64,000 nucleotides of DNA, taken from assembly GCF_000426545.1 (NCBI RefSeq), contig NZ_KE384536.1, forward strand, positions 164,253 through 228,252, read 5' to 3'. This DNA comes from Paenibacillus massiliensis subsp. panacisoli DSM 21345. GTDB lineage: Bacteria > Bacillota > Bacilli > Paenibacillales > Paenibacillaceae. Made by a program: the position numbers and the translations under genes. Below the pieces are notes generated by a model. The model saw nothing but the letters and a program-made list of their open reading frames with translations. It was not told the DNA's origin and did no database searches. Positions 26,606-39,057 of this stretch are shown in pieces; the stretch's first letter is position 1, and each line of letters opens with the position of its first letter.

Positions 26606-27235
26606 ATGCCTGTGCCTTATCAGGTTGGCATATTTTTGTTCAACGAGGTGGAAGTGCTGGATTTCGCTGGGCCCTTTGAGGTGTTCTCGATCACTGAGAC
26701 GCAAGCCTTCCACAAGAACGAAGCTGGGGCGGCCGTGACAGCTAAGGCCTTCACCGTGCATACGGTATCAGCGGACGGAGCCATGATTACGGCACGCAAT
26801 GGACTTCAGGTACAGCCGGGTCACAGCTTTCAGACCTTGCCTGTAGTTGATCTACTCATTGTCCCAGGTGGCTATGGCGCGGAGGAAATTGAAATACGCA
26901 AGCCAGAGGTACTGGAATGGCTGCGTGAACAGGCACAGAACAAGGTGCAGATTGCCTCTGTTTGTACAGGAGCTTTACTGCTTGCTGAGGCTGGGCTACT
27001 CGACGGTCGTTCAGCCACTACACATTGGATGGATCTGGAGCGCCTTGCCCGAGACTATCCTGTCGTACAGGTCCAAAGTGGCGTCAAATACGTGGATGAG
27101 AACGATATAATTACCTCTGGAGGAATATCGGCAGGTATACATATGTCCCTCCATCTCGTCAGTCGCTATCTAGACGTAGAGACAGCCCTTCAGACAGCTA
27201 GACGCATGGAATACGATTGGAAAGCTCCTGATTGA
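26606..27235 (+). CDS. DJ-1/PfpI-family protein
   Basis: 209 residues of the class I glutamine-amidotransferase-like DJ-1/PfpI family, close to the isonitrile-hydratase and GlxA N-terminal group. The nucleophile cysteine is in IASVCTGALLLAEAGLLDG near residue 105, followed by the usual ATTHW and the terminal GGISAGIHMSLHLV. Members act as hydratases, glyoxalases or ligand sensors; no helix-turn-helix domain is fused here. ATG 26606 lies just after GGGGAGGAG; the earlier ATG at 26588 overlaps that site. It ends a possible three-gene operon before a bidirectional terminator. Confidence 0.8.
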   Translation: MPVPYQVGIFLFNEVEVLDFAGPFEVFSITETQAFHKNEAGAAVTAKAFTVHTVSADGAMITARNGLQVQPGHSFQTLPVVDLLIVPGGYGAEEIEIRKPEVLEWLREQAQNKVQIASVCTGALLLAEAGLLDGRSATTHWMDLERLARDYPVVQVQSGVKYVDENDIITSGGISAGIHMSLHLVSRYLDVETALQTARRMEYDWKAPD

Positions 27236-27365
27236 CGAGGATGCATCCGTGCAAGCCCGATTACTCAGAGTGAGCACATACAGATTAGTTATCTAGATGC
27301 CAGGTGACGACCCTTGGTTGTACACCTCAGCAAGTATGGTACGTTTGCGAGCCATATGCAAAAGA

Positions 27366-27393
27366 AAAAGCGGACCCGCAGGTCCGCTTTTTG
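27366..27393. terminator. Bidirectional terminator between the DJ-1 gene and eno
   Basis: AAAAAGCGGACC pairs with GGTCCGCTTTTT around a short loop, giving a T run on both strands. It ends the plus-strand gene at 27235 and the minus-strand glycolytic operon. Confidence 0.85.
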
Positions 27394-27515
27394 TCGTAGA
27401 ATAAGCCCTCATACAGAAGCACCTTATTGTGTAAGGATACTACAGTACATCAGCACTCATTCATATGCTAAGCACACATTCCAAGTCTTCAGGTGAAGAC
27501 GTCAGGAACCGTTAC

Positions 27516-28856
<1,341 letters not shown>

Positions 28857-28887
28857 TCAGCAGAGATTGAAGAAGCGTCAGTACCAA

Positions 28888-30432
28888 TTACTTACGGCTT
28901 GCAATCATGGACTGGCCTGTCATCTCGGCAGGCTTAGGCAGCCCCATCAGATCAAGCAACGTTGGTGCGACATCGGCCAAGATACCTTTGTCACGCAGTA
29001 CCACATTCTCATCTGTAACGATGAATGGCACAGGGTTCGTTGTGTGTGCAGTGAATGGACGGCCTTGCTCGTCAATCTCCATATCTGCATTACCGTGGTC
29101 CGCAATGATGATCACGACGCCGCCTTTGGCTTTGACTGCATCAACCACACGACCTACACACTCATCCGTTACCTCTACCGCCTTGATTGTAGGTTCCATC
29201 ATACCGGAGTGACCTACCATATCCGGGTTGGCAAAGTTCAAGATGATCGCGTCGTGTTTGTCCGCTTCGATCTCCTTCACACAGGCATCAGCTACCTCGT
29301 AGGCACTCATTTCCGGCTGCAGGTCATATGTAGCTACCTTAGGAGAGTTAATCAGGATACGTGTCTCGCCTGGAAGCTCCACATCACGCCCACCACTGAA
29401 GAAGAACGTTACGTGTGGGTATTTCTCCGTCTCAGCGATACGCAGCTGCTTCTTGTTGTTCTGCACAAGCACTTCACCGAAAGTGTTATCCAGATTCTTA
29501 GGCTCGTAAGCCACGAAGCCGTTCACCGTCTCACTGAACAGGGTCAGACACACAAAGTGCAGTTGCTGCGGGAACTTCGGTCCACGGTCAAAGCCACGGA
29601 AATCGTTGCTTGTGAACACTTGGGACAGCTGGATTGCACGGTCAGGGCGGAAGTTCAAGAAGATGACCGAGTCATTCGTCTCTACCAGGCCTACTGGACT
29701 TCCATCTGCCTTGGTAATGACTGTCGGCTCTACGAATTCATCGAATACGGACTTCTCGTACGATTCCTTGAGTGCTTTCAGTGGATCGGTGTATTTCGGT
29801 CCATCACCATACACAATGGCACGGTAGGACTTCTCTACACGCTCCCAGCGCTTATCACGGTCCATAGCATAATATCGGCCTTGAACCGTCGCAATTTTAC
29901 CAATACCTACTTCTTCGATCTTGGCAATCAGCTTCTCCATAAAGCCAACACCGCTATCCGGGCTGACATCACGGCCATCCATGAAGGCATGGATGTAGAC
30001 TTCTTGCAGCTCTTCCTTCTTGGCGAGGTCCAGCATCGCGAACAAATGCTCGATATGACTGTGCACGCCGCCGTCGGAGAGCAGACCATACAGATGAAGC
30101 TTGGTATTGTTCTGCTTCGCATGGCGAACCGCTTCCACCAATGTCGGGTTATCAAAGAATTCACCGTCACGAATGGATTTGGAGATTCGAGTCAAATCCT
30201 GATACACGATTCGGCCAGCACCGATATTCAGATGACCTACCTCAGAGTTACCCATCTGTCCTTCAGGCAAGCCTACAGCTTCACCAGAAGCCGTGAGCGT
30301 CGTGTTCGGATATTGAGTCAAGTATTTATCATAATTCGGCTTATTGGCTTGTGCGACAGCATTACCTTCAACCTTGTCACGCAGACCAAAGCCGTCCATG
30401 ATAATGAGAGCAACCGGTTTGGGTGCAGTCAT
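28888..30432 (-). CDS. gpmI: 2,3-bisphosphoglycerate-independent phosphoglycerate mutase
   Basis: 514 residues, the iPGM length. A Mn-dependent alkaline-phosphatase-fold enzyme interconverting 3- and 2-phosphoglycerate through a phosphoserine. MDGFGLRD carries the first metal Asp, and [13 protein letters not shown] contains the phosphorylated serine near residue 62. HGNADMEID and [15 protein letters not shown] supply further metal histidines. ATG 30432 lies one base after the tpiA stop, with GAGGGGGCGAAG inside the end of tpiA, so the two are coupled. The longer frame to 30513 would run into tpiA. Confidence 0.97.
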   Translation of the reverse strand: MTAPKPVALIIMDGFGLRDKVEGNAVAQANKPNYDKYLTQYPNTTLTASGEAVGLPEGQMGNSEVGHLNIGAGRIVYQDLTRISKSIRDGEFFDNPTLVEAVRHAKQNNTKLHLYGLLSDGGVHSHIEHLFAMLDLAKKEELQEVYIHAFMDGRDVSPDSGVGFMEKLIAKIEEVGIGKIATVQGRYYAMDRDKRWERVEKSYRAIVYGDGPKYTDPLKALKESYEKSVFDEFVEPTVITKADGSPVGLVETNDSVIFLNFRPDRAIQLSQVFTSNDFRGFDRGPKFPQQLHFVCLTLFSETVNGFVAYEPKNLDNTFGEVLVQNNKKQLRIAETEKYPHVTFFFSGGRDVELPGETRILINSPKVATYDLQPEMSAYEVADACVKEIEADKHDAIILNFANPDMVGHSGMMEPTIKAVEVTDECVGRVVDAVKAKGGVVIIIADHGNADMEIDEQGRPFTAHTTNPVPFIVTDENVVLRDKGILADVAPTLLDLMGLPKPAEMTGQSMIASRK

Positions 30433-30433
30433 C

Positions 30434-32390
<1,957 letters not shown>

Positions 32391-32505
32391 CGTATGTTCC
32401 TCCATACCCTTAATATTTTAATGGGAATTCCCCAAGGAAGAGCATTCCACAGGAGTCACTTGTGAGTACAACTCTGTTGTCATCTGGCAACAAGTTCATA
32501 GATAA

Positions 32506-32537
32506 AGAGCGGAAACAATAACGACTGTTTCCGCTCT
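32506..32537 (-). other. Stem-loop between gapA and pgk
   Basis: A perfect 12-bp stem, AGAGCGGAAACA with TGTTTCCGCTCT, and an 8-base loop. No T run follows, so it is more likely an attenuator or an mRNA end-stabilising structure that raises gapA message over the downstream genes. Confidence 0.6.
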
Positions 32538-32560
32538 ATAGTGTTACTCAGGTTCAGGGA

Positions 32561-33571
32561 TTACTTAGCCAGTTTGGCGAAGTGCTCCAAAGTACGAACC
32601 AATTGAGCTGTGTAGGACATTTCGTTGTCGTACCAAGCTACAGTCTTAACCAGTTGCTTGTCGCCAACAGTCAGAACTTTAGTTTGAGTAGCGTCGAACA
32701 GGGAACCGAAAGTGATACCCTTGATATCGGAAGATACGATTTCATCTTCAGTGTAGCCATAAGTTTCTGGGTCGGAAGCTTCTTTCATAGCTGCGTTGAT
32801 TTCTTCTGCAGTTACTTTCTTGTCCAGTACAGTTACCAGCTCAGTCAGGGAACCAGTAGCTACTGGTACGCGTTGTGCAGCTCCATCCAATTTGCCTTGC
32901 AGTTCAGGAATAACCAGACCGATTGCTTTAGCAGCACCAGTTGTGTTAGGGATGATGTTCTCAGCAGCAGCGCGAGCACGACGGAAGTCGCCTTTAGCGT
33001 GTGGAGCATCCAATGTATTTTGGTCGCCAGTGTAAGCGTGAATAGTAGTCATCAGACCTTCTACGATGCCGAACTTGTCTTGCAGCGTCTTAGCCATAGG
33101 AGCCAAGCAGTTCGTTGTGCAAGAAGCACCGGAGATTACAGTTTCGGAACCATCAAGAATATCATGGTTTACGTTGTAAACGATCGTCTTCATGTCGCCA
33201 GTAGCTGGAGCGGAGATAACAACTTTCTTAGCTCCACCTTTAAGGTGCTTCTCAGCAGCCTCTTTAGTTGTGAAGAAGCCTGTGCACTCCAGAACGATAT
33301 CAACGCCCAGGTCGCCCCATGGCAGCTCTTCAGGGTTGCGGTTAGCCAGAACCTTAACTTCCTTGCCGTTTACTTTGAAGAAGCCGTCATGTACTTCAAC
33401 GTCGCCTTCGAAACGTCCTTGAGTAGTATCGTATTTGAGCAAGTGCGCCAGCATTTTAGCGTCTGTCAAATCGTTGATTGCAACAACTTCAATACCTTCT
33501 ACGTTTTGAATACGACGGAAAGCCAAGCGTCCAATACGTCCAAAACCGTTAATACCTACTTTAACTGCCAT
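32561..33571 (-). CDS. gapA: Glyceraldehyde-3-phosphate dehydrogenase, glycolytic
   Basis: 336 residues. NAD-dependent oxidation and phosphorylation of glyceraldehyde 3-phosphate. The Rossmann start [15 protein letters not shown], the dinucleotide segment VVAINDLTD, and the active site [12 protein letters not shown] near residue 152 are intact. [16 protein letters not shown] resembles B. subtilis GapA (catabolic) rather than GapB. GGGAGG precedes ATG 33571. It lies 104 bases after cggR and heads the glycolytic enzyme genes, so it is controlled by CggR and probably by mRNA processing. Confidence 0.98.
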   Translation of the reverse strand: MAVKVGINGFGRIGRLAFRRIQNVEGIEVVAINDLTDAKMLAHLLKYDTTQGRFEGDVEVHDGFFKVNGKEVKVLANRNPEELPWGDLGVDIVLECTGFFTTKEAAEKHLKGGAKKVVISAPATGDMKTIVYNVNHDILDGSETVISGASCTTNCLAPMAKTLQDKFGIVEGLMTTIHAYTGDQNTLDAPHAKGDFRRARAAAENIIPNTTGAAKAIGLVIPELQGKLDGAAQRVPVATGSLTELVTVLDKKVTAEEINAAMKEASDPETYGYTEDEIVSSDIKGITFGSLFDATQTKVLTVGDKQLVKTVAWYDNEMSYTAQLVRTLEHFAKLAK

Positions 33572-33675
33572 GAGTAAGTTCCTCCCAAGTTTCGTTTTTA
33601 TTTATTCAAGACAGAGCGGTTAAGCCCGTCAAGACAACAATATGAATGATTGCCTATGCTACTTAAGACAGCAAT

Positions 33676-34704
33676 CTAGCTGTTGCTCACAATAATGTTA
33701 GCTGCTGCTTCGTCCGTGACCAGAATATCCTCATGACCAAAACGAAGAACTGCCTGAATCGCCGTAGCCTTGCTAGAACCTCCAGCAATCGCCAGCACAA
33801 TCTCAGTTCGCTTGATGTCCTCCAGTCGGAGCCCAAGCGTCAGCATCTTGTGAACGACAATACCATCCTCGTTAAAGTAATAGCCGAATGACTCTGCAAC
33901 GGCCCCTTCAGCACGAATCTCATTAATGACTTCCTGCTCCAGCCTGCGACGGCGGGCCATCTCATTGGCATTCCCGATGCCATGAATGATAATTCGACTT
34001 TTACGGATAATACTGACAATCTCCTGAACGCTCTGATCCTGATGCAATGATTCATAAGCATGGTTACTCAGCAGATCAGGGACGTGAAGCAGTCGGTACT
34101 GGGCACCAACCTTGCGTGCCATAGTGGAAGCAATCGTGTTCGCTTGCATCTCCATGCTCTCGCCAAGTCCGCCGCGTGCGGGTACGAACCATCCACCGCG
34201 AATCGGGCCTGTGGGCGGTGTAGTCAACTGCTCAGCCACCTCGGCAATCGTAGTGCCACCAGTGACGGCAATGATATCCTCATCCCCCATAATCCCCAGA
34301 AGGGCTTTGGCGCCCGCTCTTCCCAGCTCTCTTCTCGCAAGAGGCGAGCTATCCGAGTCACCGGGTACAACGACAACCTTCCTCAGGTTGTACATCTGAC
34401 GAATCTGTTCCTCGAGCAGGGACAATCCGAACAATTCCTTGGCAATCGGCTCAAGCCGCTCTAGCAGCTCGTATCCGGCCTCGCTCACCCTCATGCCTAC
34501 ATGATCAATCTCCAGAAGCCCTTGGGCCTTCAACAGATCGGTTTCAGCTCGCAGTACACGTTCTGTCATATGAAGGGATGACGCCAGCGTTCGGCGGCCA
34601 ACCACCTCAGACAGCATGATCTGATGCAGGATGGTATATCTTTTTTTCAAAACTTCCGTGAGATCAGGCAGAAGCTGCTTCTGTATTTCTAATATATTTC
34701 GCAT
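33676..34704 (-). CDS. cggR: Central glycolytic genes regulator
   Basis: 342 residues of the SorC/DeoR family. The N-terminal winged helix (about 20-75: RRTLASSLHMTERVLRAETD) binds DNA. The C-terminal sugar-binding domain has GDSDSSPLARRELGRAGAK and VTGGTTIAEVAEQL, which in B. subtilis CggR bind fructose 1,6-bisphosphate, the inducer. ATG 34704 lies about 8 bases after GGAG; a GTG at 34713 overlaps that site. It is first in the cggR-gapA-pgk-tpiA-gpmI-eno operon, and a two-half-site operator lies just downstream of its promoter. Confidence 0.96.
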   Translation of the reverse strand: MRNILEIQKQLLPDLTEVLKKRYTILHQIMLSEVVGRRTLASSLHMTERVLRAETDLLKAQGLLEIDHVGMRVSEAGYELLERLEPIAKELFGLSLLEEQIRQMYNLRKVVVVPGDSDSSPLARRELGRAGAKALLGIMGDEDIIAVTGGTTIAEVAEQLTTPPTGPIRGGWFVPARGGLGESMEMQANTIASTMARKVGAQYRLLHVPDLLSNHAYESLHQDQSVQEIVSIIRKSRIIIHGIGNANEMARRRRLEQEVINEIRAEGAVAESFGYYFNEDGIVVHKMLTLGLRLEDIKRTEIVLAIAGGSSKATAIQAVLRFGHEDILVTDEAAANIIVSNS

Positions 34705-34788
34705 GCTTTCCACTCCTGCAGACTTCTATTCTGCTCTAACTCACAATCAGATGGTACAGTCCATCTCAAACCAAGCTGGTCTCAAAAT

Positions 34789-34813
34789 GTCCCGGGTTAA
34801 CTTTTTAAGTCCC
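34789..34813 (-). promoter_or_regulatory. CggR operator
   Basis: Two direct GGGAC half-sites on the minus strand, 20 bases apart (two helical turns), just after the -10. The second reads CGGGACATTTTGAGAC, near the known CGGGACN6TGTC form. Confidence 0.75.
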
Positions 34814-34819
34814 ACAGTT

Positions 34820-34848
34820 ATTCTACCCAATATTTGCTTCAGAAGCAA
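34820..34848 (-). promoter_or_regulatory. SigA-type promoter of the cggR-gapA operon
   Basis: TTGCTT, 17-base spacer, TAGAAT on the minus strand, directly before the CggR operator and about 115 bases upstream of the cggR ATG. Confidence 0.75.
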
Positions 34849-35143
34849 GTGCCCCGAACCTATATTTCACTACCTTTTTGCCCTTTATACATAAGTAAGG
34901 AATCTTTACGTCAAAAAAACAGATTCAGGCTATAAATTTTGCAAAAGGATACATCTTCCGTTAGGTATTGGTCAGTTACGTTACCCCAGATGGCATGTTA
35001 TACATGTTATATATCGGTAAATATCCATAGATCATATAATAAGCGTGCGTTCTAATCAGATACTTGCTTTTTCATTCCACTTAGCATATAATCATCTTTG
35101 CTCGCCAATTCGTTCATTAGCTACTTAATTAGTTAGTGAGAGA
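34849..35143. other. Intergenic between cggR and tRNA-Arg
   Basis: About 300 AT-rich bases between divergent transcription units. No gene, repeat or riboswitch recognised. A TATAAT at 35144-35149, about 30 bases before the tRNA, may be its -10, but no good -35 is visible. Confidence 0.4.
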
Positions 35144-35178
35144 TATAATTGATTGAGTATTGCTTTAACAAATAGCAT

Positions 35179-35253
35179 GCGCCCGTGGTCCAATGGATAT
35201 GACGTAGGCCTCCGGAGCCTGAGATCAAGGTTCGATTCCTTGCGGGCGCGCCA
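35179..35253 (+). tRNA. tRNA-Arg (anticodon CCG)
   Basis: 75 bases including encoded CCA. Acceptor GCGCCCG/CGGGCGC, anticodon loop CTCCGGA giving CCG (reads CGG), T-arm CAAGG-TTCGATT-CCTTG. Confidence 0.95.
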
Positions 35254-35303
35254 TACTTTCTTAAGAACTTGTACATAAGCACTTATTATATTGTTAACCA
35301 TGT

Positions 35304-35327
35304 AAGAGCGGATTCGCTCTTTTTTTG
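35304..35327 (+). terminator. Terminator after tRNA-Arg
   Basis: AGAGCG-GATT-CGCTCT followed by seven T. Confidence 0.85.
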
Positions 35328-35336
35328 ATTCTTTAG

Positions 35337-35353
35337 TTTGACTTTCTTTGACT
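35337..35353 (-). promoter_or_regulatory. CtsR operator at the clpP promoter
   Basis: TTTGACT-TTC-TTTGACT, which on the minus strand is AGTCAAA-GAA-AGTCAAA. This matches the CtsR heptad repeat RGTCAAA-NAN-RGTCAAA at every position. It overlaps the clpP -35 box, as expected for repression. Confidence 0.88.
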
Positions 35354-35376
35354 TTTTGATTTAAATTGTTTATGAT
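35348..35376 (+). promoter_or_regulatory. SigA-type promoter of clpP
   Basis: TTGACT, 17-base spacer, TATGAT. The -35 is inside the second CtsR heptad. Confidence 0.82.
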
Positions 35377-35477
35377 GTGGTTATTAAGGTAACAGTTTAA
35401 TGGGAAGGGACTTTGGAAGAATATATTCTAAGACCTTTCGCAACACATAATCGAACTAATTTAAGGGAGGTTTTTAC

Positions 35478-36074
35478 GTGAGTTACATTCCTATGGTCGT
35501 TGAACAAACCAATCGCGGCGAACGCGCCTATGACATCTATTCCAGATTGCTGAAGGATCGCATTATTTTCCTCGGTTCTGATGTAAATGATGTTGTTGCC
35601 AATTCCATTATCGCTCAAATGCTGTTTCTGACTGCGGAAGATCCGGAAAAAGACATCCACTTGTACATCAACAGTCCTGGCGGTTCGATCACAGCCGGCA
35701 TGGCGATCTTCGATACTATGCATTTCATTAAGCCCGATGTATCTACCATCTGTGTAGGTATGGCTGCTTCGATGGGCGCATTCTTGCTGAATGCAGGGGC
35801 CAAGGGCAAGCGCTTCGCGCTTCCGAACAGTGAGATCATGATTCACCAGCCGCTGGGCGGAGCCCAAGGACAGGCGACAGACATCGAGATCCGTGCACGT
35901 CGCATCCTCAAGATGCGTGACAAGCTGAACAAGATTCTGGCTGAGCGCACAGGACAGCCGCTGGAACGGATTGAGAAGGACACCGACCGCGACTACTTCA
36001 TGTCCGCTGAGGAAGCCAAGGAATATGGTCTGGTTGACCAAGTGATCTCCAGCACTCCACCACAAGGTGTCTAA
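35478..36074 (+). CDS. clpP: ATP-dependent Clp protease proteolytic subunit
   Basis: 198 residues. Serine-protease subunit that forms a 14-mer and works with ClpX/ClpC. The catalytic triad is visible: Ser in [11 protein letters not shown] near residue 98, His in MIHQPLGG near residue 123, Asp in DTDRDYFMS near residue 172. The start codon is GTG at 35478 after GGGAGG. It is monocistronic with its own CtsR-controlled promoter and terminator, so heat and protein-damage inducible. Confidence 0.97.
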   Translation: MSYIPMVVEQTNRGERAYDIYSRLLKDRIIFLGSDVNDVVANSIIAQMLFLTAEDPEKDIHLYINSPGGSITAGMAIFDTMHFIKPDVSTICVGMAASMGAFLLNAGAKGKRFALPNSEIMIHQPLGGAQGQATDIEIRARRILKMRDKLNKILAERTGQPLERIEKDTDRDYFMSAEEAKEYGLVDQVISSTPPQGV

Positions 36075-36135
36075 TACACCTTGCCTGAGGGTATGGCGTG
36101 ACCTAGGGTCAGGGAAATAGTTGACAGCAACAGAT

Positions 36136-36167
36136 AAGCCGCCTCCGGTTATAGCCGAAGGCGGCTT
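36136..36167 (+). terminator. Terminator of clpP
   Basis: AAGCCGCC...CGG stem pairing with CCG...GGCGGCTT, then GTTTAGCTTTTT. Confidence 0.8.
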
Positions 36168-36301
36168 GTTTAGCTTTTTCACCCTGTCCTGTAGGTAGCT
36201 TGTTATGTTTCCTTTGATGCGTTGTGTGTAATTTCTTGGTTTGACTGCTTATTCAGGCCTTCTCATGAGTCGCTGTGAAAATAGCTATTCTCAGATATTC
36301 T

Positions 36302-37378
36302 TTAACGAGAGAAGGGGCCCTTTCCTTGTGGCAGCAATGAGCTATATGGGAATACGAACTCCGGAATCCCGGCAGCATAAGCCGTGTACTCATATTGCTG
36401 GAAGAAGATCACCACGCCTGCAGGAGACAGATAGAAATCCTGATCTTTGCCAATGCCCTTAAAGTCCCCAAGATAGCCACCGTGGTTCGTAACTTGTGGA
36501 GTCAGCTTGTCATTTAGTGCCTTCAGGTAATTTGGGTTCGCACCCAATACGTCTTCCAGCTTCAGCAGCTGTCCATCCTTCAGAGAGAAGGTATAGCCTT
36601 TACGGACAGTCATCCCGTGTGCTCCGCCAAGGTATCCATACTCATCCACAACCAGGCTGACGACATCAGCTTGAAGATCCGTTACCAAATAGTTATTCTC
36701 AAATTGAAATGGACGGTCTGCCGTCGGGCCGCCAGTCTTTACAGATTCTTTGGAAGCAGCCGCCAACTCTTCCGCACGCTTCTTCAGGACCTCGTTGATC
36801 TTGGCTATTCCGGGATAGTCGCCCTCTAATTTCAATGTATGAATATCATATTGAACCGTAGGCTCTTCCTGCTGCAGCACAGGCTCCATGGACCATTTTA
36901 AAAGCTGATTCTGTCCCGCACTCATCCGAACCTGCTTACTCGCACCGTCCCACGCTGCCTGGACGCCCAGATAATTCTTCACCACACCAATCGGTATATA
37001 GAGCTTACCGTTCTTCTTGGTTCCTTCCATACCCTTCGTATAGACCTGGTTCACGTTCATAAACAGCTCTTCAGCGCTCCCGTCATAAATACGAACCTTG
37101 TTCTGTCCACCATTAATTGTATAGGTCAAGCTCTCGGCATCATAAGAGACACCCAGCTTCAGGTCATCACGCAATGCGGATACAGGAATCATAGTCTTGC
37201 CTTGAATCAACAAGCCCTTATCCTTAAGCTCTTGTCCCTCCCAGAACAGCTTCACTTGCTGATTCTGAGCTTCTTGTACGGTCGATGAGGCCCAGGTAGA
37301 CGATATCGGCAGCATTGCCCCTGTAACTACTGCTGTAGCCAGCAGCAGGTGCCCTATGGGCTTAGTGTAGTATCTCAT
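36302..37378 (-). CDS. Exported copper-amine-oxidase-like stalk domain plus DUF3298 (RsiV-like) protein
   Basis: 358 residues. A signal peptide (PIGHLLLATAVVTGAMLPISSTWA) is followed by a copper-amine-oxidase N-terminal-like domain near residues 40-155 (VKLFWEGQELKDKGLLIQGKTMIPVSALRDDL region), common in Paenibacillus exported proteins, where it likely attaches to the cell wall. About residues 165-355 match DUF4163/DUF3298: YLGGAHGMTVRKGYTFSLKDG and FYLSPAGVVIFFQQYEYTAYA. This pair of domains also forms RsiV-type lysozyme sensors, but no transmembrane anti-sigma part is present. ATG 37378 lies 9 bases after AAAGGAGAG. No sigma factor gene is adjacent, so the role is unknown. Confidence 0.78.
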   Translation of the reverse strand: MRYYTKPIGHLLLATAVVTGAMLPISSTWASSTVQEAQNQQVKLFWEGQELKDKGLLIQGKTMIPVSALRDDLKLGVSYDAESLTYTINGGQNKVRIYDGSAEELFMNVNQVYTKGMEGTKKNGKLYIPIGVVKNYLGVQAAWDGASKQVRMSAGQNQLLKWSMEPVLQQEEPTVQYDIHTLKLEGDYPGIAKINEVLKKRAEELAAASKESVKTGGPTADRPFQFENNYLVTDLQADVVSLVVDEYGYLGGAHGMTVRKGYTFSLKDGQLLKLEDVLGANPNYLKALNDKLTPQVTNHGGYLGDFKGIGKDQDFYLSPAGVVIFFQQYEYTAYAAGIPEFVFPYSSLLPQGKGPFSR

Positions 37379-37520
37379 AACATCCGTCTCTCCTTTATCA
37401 ACATTTATGTACCTTTTCAAAAAGCTATTCTACGCTGACCCATGTTGAATTGGGTAACAACCCCGGTTACAAGATTGTTAGAATCTTATGCCAGCCTTTA
37501 GACGGGTCGAAAATCAAACA

Positions 37521-37559
37521 GAGGCTGCCACTCTCTTATGCAAGTTCAGTGACAGCCTC
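37521..37559 (-). terminator. Terminator of the SIMPL-domain gene
   Basis: GAGGCTG-CACT stem with one mismatch, pairing with AGTG-CAGCCTC, followed on the minus strand by TGTTTGATTTT. Confidence 0.65.
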
Positions 37560-37591
37560 CGCTTGGATTACACCTGGATAGCTAAGGTTAT

Positions 37592-38356
37592 TTATTTCAT
37601 TTCATATTGTGCGCTAAGCTGCGTACTGATCTTCACTTCACCAGGTTCGAATGATGTGGAGTCCGCAGTGCCGCCTGCTCTGGATTCCATCAATTCATTT
37701 TTGAGGTACACGAAAGGTACTTGGGCCTGCTCCAGATTCACATTCAACAGGGTACCAAGCTGGCGATTGGCAGCCTTGGCTACTGCCCCAGCTTTCATCT
37801 GGGCGTTAGCCAACGCCTTCGCGATCACTTGCTCCTCATATGGCTGTGTATCCTCTACCGAGAATTGGATGTTGTCCACGCTGTTCGCTCCAGCATTGGT
37901 TGCCGCGTCCAGCAGCTCGCCTACCTTGCTCAGATCGCGGTATTTCACGCTCAACGTGTGAGTAGCAACGTAACCAATGAGCTGTTGGCCTTCTTTTTCA
38001 GTATAGCTATAGTTAGGTTGCACATAGAATTGGTTCGTCTGGATATCCTTGTCTGCAATGCCCCATGTCTGCTTGAGCAGTGCGTTCAGCTTGGTCATTC
38101 TTTCTGCGTTCAACTTCTGAGCCTCAGCCGCTGTCTTCCCTTCAGTCCGCACACCGATGTAGAGAGTAGCCATATCCGGCTTGATCGAAATCTCTCCAGA
38201 CCCATTAACACTGATGACATTACGGATTACATCTGATGCTGTTGCTGCATACGCCCGGCCGCTATCCTGTCCTCCCAGTCCTACGGTTCCAAAACCGCCC
38301 AAAAATACGCTACCTGCCAGCAAGGCTGCTCCTGCTGCTCTTGTCCATGTTTTCAT
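37592..38356 (-). CDS. Exported SIMPL-domain (DUF541) protein
   Basis: 254 residues with a signal peptide (MKTWTRAAGAALLAGSVFLGG...AYA). The DUF541/SIMPL fold starts at ISVNGSGEISIKPDMATLYI near residue 48 and ends with VNLEQAQVPFVY near residue 210. Such periplasmic or extracellular proteins are linked to oxidative-stress resistance and form oligomeric shells (BP26-like); the function is not settled. AAGGAGG precedes ATG 38356. It is monocistronic with its own terminator. Confidence 0.85.
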   Translation of the reverse strand: MKTWTRAAGAALLAGSVFLGGFGTVGLGGQDSGRAYAATASDVIRNVISVNGSGEISIKPDMATLYIGVRTEGKTAAEAQKLNAERMTKLNALLKQTWGIADKDIQTNQFYVQPNYSYTEKEGQQLIGYVATHTLSVKYRDLSKVGELLDAATNAGANSVDNIQFSVEDTQPYEEQVIAKALANAQMKAGAVAKAANRQLGTLLNVNLEQAQVPFVYLKNELMESRAGGTADSTSFEPGEVKISTQLSAQYEMK

Positions 38357-38585
38357 TTACATGCTCCTCCTTTGATATGGCCCTGCTTATGTTGAAGTTG
38401 GATAATTTTAACCTCTAGACGGAATTACACAAAAAAGGTTGCACTACATAAACCCAGAGTACAAAAAAAGATCAGCGGAATCTCTCCCTGATCATGTGTA
38501 TAGCTTCTCCACCCTATGTATAGCACTTCATAATTCAATAAATAAGTTCCAATTCTAATTACGTATTACTATTCTGACTATATAC

Positions 38586-38607
38586 AAAAAGCCCCTCTTC
38601 AGGGGCT
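38586..38607 (-). terminator. Terminator of the crh operon
   Basis: AGCCCCT-GAAG-AGGGGCT followed by TTTTG on the minus strand, 21 bases after crh. Confidence 0.85.
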
Positions 38608-38627
38608 GCACACCGACAGAGCGCCGA

Positions 38628-38897
38628 TTATTGATTTTCGAGTTCTTCCTTGCTTACCAAGCTTACTAAAGCGTTTACAGCCTGTTCAGCGTCCGCACCC
38701 TCAGCACTAATGTAGATTTCTGTCCCGGAGCTGATTGCCAGGCTCATAATTCCCATGATGCTCTTGGCATTTACTTTCTTGTCGTCCTTCTCTACGAAGA
38801 CCTCAGAAGAATATTTATTGGCTTCCTGTACGAATAATGCAGCTGGTCTGGCATGCAGTCCTGTTTTCAAACGTACAACTACCGGATGTTTAGACAT
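38628..38897 (-). CDS. crh: HPr-like catabolite repression protein (Crh locus) that keeps His15
   Basis: 89 residues. The sequence around Ser46 (KVNAKSIMGIMSLAISSGTE) and the gene order yvcK-whiA-crh are those of Crh, the CcpA cofactor phosphorylated on Ser46 by HprK. Yet residue 15 is His (KTGLHARPAALFVQEA), as in HPr, whereas B. subtilis Crh has Gln there. It could therefore accept phosphate from PTS enzyme I and act in both regulation and transport. ATG 38897 follows GGGGGAG. HprK is encoded at 59425. Whether a separate ptsH exists cannot be seen here. Confidence 0.9.
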   Translation of the reverse strand: MSKHPVVVRLKTGLHARPAALFVQEANKYSSEVFVEKDDKKVNAKSIMGIMSLAISSGTEIYISAEGADAEQAVNALVSLVSKEELENQ

Positions 38898-39057
38898 GTT
38901 CAACAACTCCCCCTTATTTAGAGTGCAATCTATCAACACAAATGAAACATAAATACACCATTTTATTTATCACATTATACCATTAACCGGGGCCATTAAC
39001 TAGAAAAAAAACAGCAACCGTCCAGTCGAGATGCCAGATGCAGCAGTTGGAAGTCCG

